From Bacillota bacterium (GTDB lineage Bacteria > Bacillota > Desulfitobacteriia > Desulfitobacteriales > Desulfitobacteriaceae), in assembly GCA_021849995.1 (NCBI GenBank), contig JAJZSC010000005.1, forward strand, positions 1-20,250: 20,250 bases of DNA. Reading direction: 5' to 3'. The notes beneath the pieces were generated by a model. That model saw only the letters and a list, made by a program, of their open reading frames with translations, was not told the origin of the DNA and searched no databases. Shown in pieces: positions 17,664-20,250 of the stretch (position 1 is the stretch's first letter; the number at the start of each line of letters is the position of its first letter). The position numbers and the translations under genes are program-made.

Positions 17664-18265
17664 TACCTCACCCCCGTCAACGCACGGAACGTCATTTCCA
17701 TGCCGCAGTCTTTGAGCTTTTGTTCCAGTGCCCGATCGAGAATGGGTTTGACAATCTTTCTGGACCCAGTGGATCGCTGCAAAATGCCCGATTCCATCAA
17801 GACCGTTCTATAAATAGTTCCCAATCGCTTCAGGGTATAATCCGTCCACTTGGCAACACGCTCATTCTGGATCTGTTTGTCTTTGAAGAACACACTGATA
17901 TCGCTATCTGAGATCTCATCGATCCCAATGATTAGTTTTTCACGGTAAACTTCATACATGAAGTCAAAAAACAGTGAGTCGCTTTCCATGACCGCAATCA
18001 GAGCTATCAGCTTCTGGTTTGAAACATCACATTGTTCAAACAAACCATAGAAGCCTTGATCTAGAGCTTTAACCCGCGTGGACACAGTATTGAAAATCTG
18101 GATTGCTCTGGCTTCAGTGGGAGCCGAGAATATATTCTCTTTTAAATTCAAGCTTTTGATTTCAGGTAAGGTTTTGCCTGCATTCAAAAGGCTGATCATT
18201 TTTTTAAATTCTGAAAACCAAAATGACAGTTTCACCATTCCGGCACTATATTCCTTTCTTGGCAT
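17663..18265 (-). CDS. brxA: BREX protein BrxA (DUF1819)
   Basis: A 200-residue DUF1819 protein. The N-terminus has the family look (EYSAGMVKLSFWFSEFKKM), followed by NIFSAPTEARAIQIFNTVSTR and, near the C-terminus, STGSRKIVKPILDRALEQ. BrxA homologues are small helical proteins, and some bind DNA. The start is ATG 18265, 8 nt after AGGAGG (18273-18278). An upstream ATG at 18269 is out of frame and closes after seven codons. This is the first BREX structural gene, and the HTH regulator lies 41 nt upstream. A perfect 10-bp palindrome, CTAAATTTAG, lies at 18284-18293 between them. Confidence 0.96.
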   Translation of the reverse strand: MPRKEYSAGMVKLSFWFSEFKKMISLLNAGKTLPEIKSLNLKENIFSAPTEARAIQIFNTVSTRVKALDQGFYGLFEQCDVSNQKLIALIAVMESDSLFFDFMYEVYREKLIIGIDEISDSDISVFFKDKQIQNERVAKWTDYTLKRLGTIYRTVLMESGILQRSTGSRKIVKPILDRALEQKLKDCGMEMTFRALTGVR

Positions 18266-18283
18266 TCATGCGCCTCCTAACAA

Positions 18284-18293
18284 CTAAATTTAG
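18284..18293. repeat. 10-bp palindrome upstream of brxA
   Basis: CTAAATTTAG is self-complementary and lies just ahead of the brxA ribosome site. Palindromes of this length occur by chance about 20 times in 20 kb, so an operator role is only a guess from position. Confidence 0.2.
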
Positions 18294-18304
18294 GTAAAGT
18301 AATA

Positions 18305-18322
18305 GCCTACTTTTGGGTAGGC
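18305..18322 (-). promoter_or_regulatory. Hairpin over the regulator stop codon, possible attenuator
   Basis: GCCTAC (18305-18310) and GTAGGC (18317-18322) form a perfect 6-bp stem with a 6-nt loop. It contains the stop codon of the HTH gene. On the minus strand it is followed by TATTACTTTACC, which is too weak in T for a full terminator. It could lower read-through into brxA or stabilise an RNA end. This is inference from structure and position. Confidence 0.4.
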
Positions 18323-18516
18323 ACAATTTCCATAATGTCCCCAAAATCACAATCAAGCACTCGGCAGATCTTAACGAGCACTTCCATGGAAACATATTCG
18401 TTATTCGAAAGTTTAGTGAGGGTGTTTGGACTGATTCCTGTGGCTAGCCGAAGATCCGTTTTTTTCATGCTTTTATCGATCAGAAGTTTAAAGAGTTTGT
18501 TGTAGCTGACATCCAT
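18307..18516 (-). CDS. HTH_26 Cro/C1-type regulator heading the BREX operon
   Basis: A 69-residue protein that is almost entirely a Cro/C1-type helix-turn-helix domain. It has YNKLFKLLIDKSMKKTDLR, then the recognition part GISPNTLTKLSNNEYVSM and KICRVLDCDFGDIME. This is the HTH_26 type common in Firmicutes. It has no separate ligand-binding or dimerisation domain. ATG 18516 has GAGGTG at 18522-18527, 7 nt away. It lies 41 nt upstream of brxA on the same strand with its own promoter ahead, so it probably controls the BREX operon, perhaps by autoregulation. Known type I BREX regulators of the BrxR kind are larger WYL-domain proteins, so this is a different solution. Confidence 0.9.
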   Translation of the reverse strand: MDVSYNKLFKLLIDKSMKKTDLRLATGISPNTLTKLSNNEYVSMEVLVKICRVLDCDFGDIMEIVPTQK

Positions 18517-18565
18517 AAATTCACACCTCGTTCATAAGGATTACAATACATTGCCTATCTATTCG

Positions 18566-18595
18566 ATTATATCACGATGAATTCTCAAATGGCAG
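18566..18595 (-). promoter_or_regulatory. Predicted promoter of the regulator-BREX operon
   Basis: On the minus strand an extended -10, TGATATAAT (18574-18566), carries a perfect TATAAT. CTGCCA (18595-18590), 18 bp upstream, matches 4 of 6 bases of the -35 consensus. The start of transcription would be about 18559, giving a leader of roughly 40 nt before ATG 18516. No comparable promoter is seen between the regulator and brxA. Confidence 0.6.
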
Positions 18596-18614
18596 AAAAA
18601 TATATAGGTATTTG

Positions 18615-18641
18615 CGAATTTCTCTTTGAAATTCGTTTTTT
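18615..18641 (+). repeat. Inverted repeat with T-run upstream of the BREX promoter
   Basis: CGAATTTC (18615-18622) and GAAATTCG (18628-18635) pair perfectly across TCTTT. On the plus strand TTTTTT follows at 18636-18641, which makes it look like an intrinsic terminator, although no plus-strand gene leads into it. It lies 20 bp upstream of the -35 box, and the promoter spacer also contains GAATTC (18579-18584), so an operator role is the alternative. Confidence 0.4.
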
Positions 18642-18689
18642 CTATATAAGATCAGAATTTTAGGTGTGAATATACCCTGACAAGGTATT

Positions 18690-18720
18690 AAAAAAGCCGA
18701 TCAGAAAGACTTCTGCCGGC
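18690..18720 (-). terminator. Intrinsic terminator of the XRE-ImmA operon
   Basis: Read on the minus strand, GCCG pairs with CGGC, and CAGAA pairs with TTCTG beyond a small internal loop, around the loop GTCT. Six T follow directly (18695-18690). It lies 26 nt after the stop of the 89-residue gene and ahead of the BREX promoter, so it separates the two transcription units. Confidence 0.75.
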
Positions 18721-18745
18721 ATTATTGGTTTCTCATGAGAAGCTA

Positions 18746-19015
18746 TTATTTTCGTTCCACAAACCATCTCCCCAGGTTTGTTCCGCTGATATTTGGACTC
18801 CGTTCAAAGAATAAATAGCTCGGGTGACCGTTAATCTGGACCGTATAGCGGTCGCCTTGCCCGCCTGCCTTCAGAGCGGCAGCCGGACGGACATCCAGCA
18901 CCTTATCAATCAAATATTCCCGGCCATCTTCCCAACGGATCTTTCTTGGGAAAAGATTCCCTTCTTCCGTAAAGGAAGCAATGACAGCTACATAGACCTT
19001 TGCATCAGAATTCAC
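18746..19015 (-). CDS. Small conserved-looking protein next to ImmA/IrrE, unknown function
   Basis: An 89-residue protein with no family name I can give with certainty. It looks like a compact beta-rich domain: KVYVAVIASFTEEGNLFPRK, then IRWEDGREYLIDKVLDVRPA, then YTVQINGHPSYLFFE, ending with GRWFVERK. The pattern of a basic strand, WEDGR, DKVLDVR and a final GRWFVE resembles small proteins of Firmicutes often seen near ImmA/IrrE or SOS-type genes. That is recollection, not proof. The start is GTG 19015, and its GTGA overlaps the stop of the metallopeptidase gene by 4 nt, with GAGGTGAGG just upstream. Tight coupling suggests it works with that peptidase. A terminator follows. Confidence 0.85.
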   Translation of the reverse strand: MNSDAKVYVAVIASFTEEGNLFPRKIRWEDGREYLIDKVLDVRPAAALKAGGQGDRYTVQINGHPSYLFFERSPNISGTNLGRWFVERK

Positions 19016-19557
19016 GTGTCCTCACCTCGGTCCGATATATGCTTCAAAAAGTCGCTGTTGGAATGAATGGGAGACTCAATGAGCCAACCCTTGCGCTTTA
19101 GGATTCGAAATTTGAAATCCAGGAGTTCGGGCGGCACTTCCAGTTCTTTAGCGACTGAGAAGAAGAAGGTATCCTCACTGAGGCGATCTGCAACCACATC
19201 ATCATCCAGAAGATACTCTGCAGCAAAAAGATTGGCTTCGTACTCCATCTGGGACGATGTATCGTAAAGTGCAAAATCATGGAAAGTCTTCATCTTGGCT
19301 GCTTTATGGTGCAAAACAGCATGACCGATTTCATGAGCCAAGATAATGCGTTGAACTGTTTCGGGCAGATCGCTGTTGATGGTGATATGCTTTTTTCTTG
19401 ATTGATACAGGAAGAAACCCTTGCAGGAGTTTTGTGTACGGCCAAGCGGCATTACTTGAACGATGATCCCCATTGCTTCAGCCAGTTTCCAAGGATCTGG
19501 CTCATCATATTTTCGCATTATGCGGGATACTTCCCGGCAAATTATCTCTATCGACAT
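19012..19557 (-). CDS. ImmA/IrrE-family zinc metallopeptidase
   Basis: A 181-residue protein with the zincin motif HEIGH at 75-79 and a downstream acidic ligand region MEYEANLFAAEYLLDDD at 104-120 (E105 or E107). In this family, known from ImmA of ICEBs1 and IrrE of Deinococcus, the peptidase cleaves or relieves a partner Cro/C1-type repressor after DNA damage or another signal. The likely partner is the repressor encoded 142 nt upstream on the same strand. ATG 19557 has AAGGTGAT a few bases upstream. The protein is cytoplasmic with no extra domains. Confidence 0.94.
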   Translation of the reverse strand: MSIEIICREVSRIMRKYDEPDPWKLAEAMGIIVQVMPLGRTQNSCKGFFLYQSRKKHITINSDLPETVQRIILAHEIGHAVLHHKAAKMKTFHDFALYDTSSQMEYEANLFAAEYLLDDDVVADRLSEDTFFFSVAKELEVPPELLDFKFRILKRKGWLIESPIHSNSDFLKHISDRGEDT

Positions 19558-19629
19558 GTAATCACCTTCAAATGATATAAAATCAAATACTCATCCCGTT
19601 AACGATCCCTCACTATCATTAAATCAAAG

Positions 19630-19651
19630 TGTCGGTACAAAAATACGGACA
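19630..19651. repeat. Imperfect inverted repeat upstream of the metallopeptidase gene
   Basis: TGTCGGTA (19630-19637) and TACGGACA (19644-19651) match at 7 of 8 paired positions with a 6-nt spacer. It differs from the ACTTCA-type sites of the upstream repressor, so if it is an operator it belongs to another regulator. The remainder of 19558-19699 shows only weak promoter-like sequence. Confidence 0.3.
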
Positions 19652-19699
19652 GTGAACGATAAAATGGTCAAATGGTTGAAAACAAAGAACGAGAAAATT

Positions 19700-20137
19700 T
19701 TAATCCGTCTCCTTTTTTCGGCCATAGGTTTTCCGGGCTTCTTCCTTGCACTTCAAATACGCCTTCATGACGGCTTCAAAAAAAGCATCCTTGGCTTCCT
19801 GATCCAGGGCTCCGCCAGCAAACAGTGCCACATTCTGCTCAAGGAGAACATCCATCTCTTTGGCTGCCTTGGGTCCCAGCCGTTCCCGAGCTTCCTCAAT
19901 GTAGGGAGCTTTTTCAATGCCGTATTTTGGGTCTGTAATCTCATCATTGAGCAGAAAGTCTACGGATACCTGAAGGGCTGCAGCCAGCTTTCTGGCGATA
20001 TTTCCACGAGGCTTGGTGTCCGTCGTTTCGTATGCAGCAATGGAACGTTTTGAAACCCCGACCAGCTCACCCAGTTGCTGCTGATTGAGCTTCAATTCCT
20101 CCCGAGCTTCTTTGATCTTCTCTGAGAAAGTTTTCAT
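19700..20137 (-). CDS. XRE (Cro/C1-type) repressor, likely ImmA target
   Basis: A 145-residue regulator. The N-terminal HTH is EKIKEAREELKLNQQQLGEL followed by VSKRSIAAYETTDTKPRG, then a linker and a helical charged C-terminus (residues about 75-145) ending in KKETD, likely for oligomerisation. An in-frame ATG at 20200 would add 21 residues, but AGGAGG at 20145-20150 lies 7 nt before ATG 20137 and decides the start. With the metallopeptidase downstream it resembles the ImmR/ImmA arrangement of integrative elements, in which the repressor holds genes silent until it is cleaved. It probably binds the palindrome and ACTTCA half-sites in its own leader. Confidence 0.92.
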   Translation of the reverse strand: MKTFSEKIKEAREELKLNQQQLGELVGVSKRSIAAYETTDTKPRGNIARKLAAALQVSVDFLLNDEITDPKYGIEKAPYIEEARERLGPKAAKEMDVLLEQNVALFAGGALDQEAKDAFFEAVMKAYLKCKEEARKTYGRKKETD

Positions 20138-20144
20138 TTCCTTG

Positions 20145-20150
20145 CCTCCT
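20145..20150 (-). promoter_or_regulatory. Ribosome binding site that sets the repressor start
   Basis: AGGAGG on the minus strand, 7 nt before ATG 20137. No comparable site precedes the longer in-frame ATG at 20200. Confidence 0.85.
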
Positions 20151-20160
20151 GTAATGAATA

Positions 20161-20178
20161 TAACTTCAACAACTTCAA
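20161..20178. repeat. Two tandem ACTTCA half-sites
   Basis: ACTTCA at 20163-20168 and again at 20172-20177, spaced 9 bp in direct orientation (TAACTTCAA, CAACTTCAA). The same hexamer forms both arms of the palindrome at 20226-20241, so these are probably weaker binding sites for the same regulator. Confidence 0.5.
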
Positions 20179-20185
20179 TTTTGTG

Positions 20186-20214
20186 TTGACTAATCTTCAT
20201 TAGCCTGTTAATAT
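20186..20214 (+). promoter_or_regulatory. Outward plus-strand promoter
   Basis: TTGACT (20186-20191) is followed, after 17 bp, by TAATAT (20209-20214). This is a near-consensus pair pointing out of the right edge, presumably toward a divergently transcribed gene not included here. The palindrome at 20226-20241 would overlap the start of this transcript, as expected for repression. Confidence 0.5.
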
Positions 20215-20225
20215 TGAGCTACAAG

Positions 20226-20241
20226 ATGAAGTTAACTTCAT
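20226..20241. promoter_or_regulatory. 16-bp perfect palindrome, likely repressor operator
   Basis: ATGAAGTTAACTTCAT is fully self-complementary. It abuts a minus-strand -10 box and lies just downstream of the plus-strand promoter, so one bound dimer could control both directions. Confidence 0.65.
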
Positions 20242-20245
20242 TATA
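20240..20245 (-). promoter_or_regulatory. -10 box for the XRE-ImmA operon
   Basis: A perfect TATAAT on the minus strand, overlapping the end of the palindrome. Its -35 would lie beyond the window. The leader to ATG 20137 would be about 95 nt. Confidence 0.5.
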
Positions 20246-20250
20246 CCTTC

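Noticed and set aside
1..20250. CRISPR array, tRNA, rRNA, insertion sequence or integrase
   Set aside because: No regularly spaced repeats, cloverleaf-like sequence, transposase or recombinase motifs were found in any frame inspected.

Overview
The window holds a defence island from a low-to-middle GC Firmicute, probably a clostridial-type or related lineage. The evidence for this is strong Shine-Dalgarno sites of the AGGAGG or AGGGGG type, UGA used as a stop codon, Firmicute-style HTH_26 and ImmR/ImmA-like regulators, and moderate-to-low GC. No rRNA, tRNA, transposase, integrase or CRISPR array is visible. Every gene I accept lies on the minus strand, so transcription runs from right to left.

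Right edge (about 18.7-20.25 kb): a small operon encodes a Cro/C1-type repressor, an ImmA/IrrE zinc metallopeptidase and an 89-residue protein of unknown function that overlaps the peptidase gene by 4 nt. It ends in a good intrinsic terminator at about 18690-18720. The control region upstream of the repressor carries a 16-bp perfect palindrome, further ACTTCA half-sites, a minus-strand -10 box and a plus-strand promoter pointing out of the window.

Centre (5.3-18.5 kb): a complete type I BREX phage-defence operon in canonical order, brxA-brxB-brxC-pglX-pglZ-brxL. It is preceded by a 69-residue HTH_26 regulator and an extended -10 promoter. Junctions are tight (1-nt overlap to 17 nt) and several share a GGGGG Shine-Dalgarno core.

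Left of BREX (1.6-5.3 kb): brxL overlaps, through a TAATG junction, a SIR2-family NAD-binding gene. This is followed 10 nt later by a HerA-family hexameric ATPase and then by a DUF4238 gene. SIR2+HerA is a known stand-alone anti-phage pair (the Nezha type). Here it is fused in frame-overlap fashion to the end of BREX, so the restriction-like layer and a putative NAD-depleting layer should be made from one transcript. These genes look clearly more AT-rich than the BREX core, which suggests later acquisition.

Left edge (1-1.6 kb): a structured intergenic region with several inverted repeats probably marks the end of the operon. It is followed by a stand-alone DUF1905 protein and a PD-(D/E)XK-like nuclease-fold protein, separated by about 0.4 kb with no convincing gene.

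The most interesting hypothesis is that BREX, SIR2-HerA and perhaps DUF4238 act as one layered or mutually backing-up defence operon under a small HTH regulator rather than the usual WYL-type BrxR.
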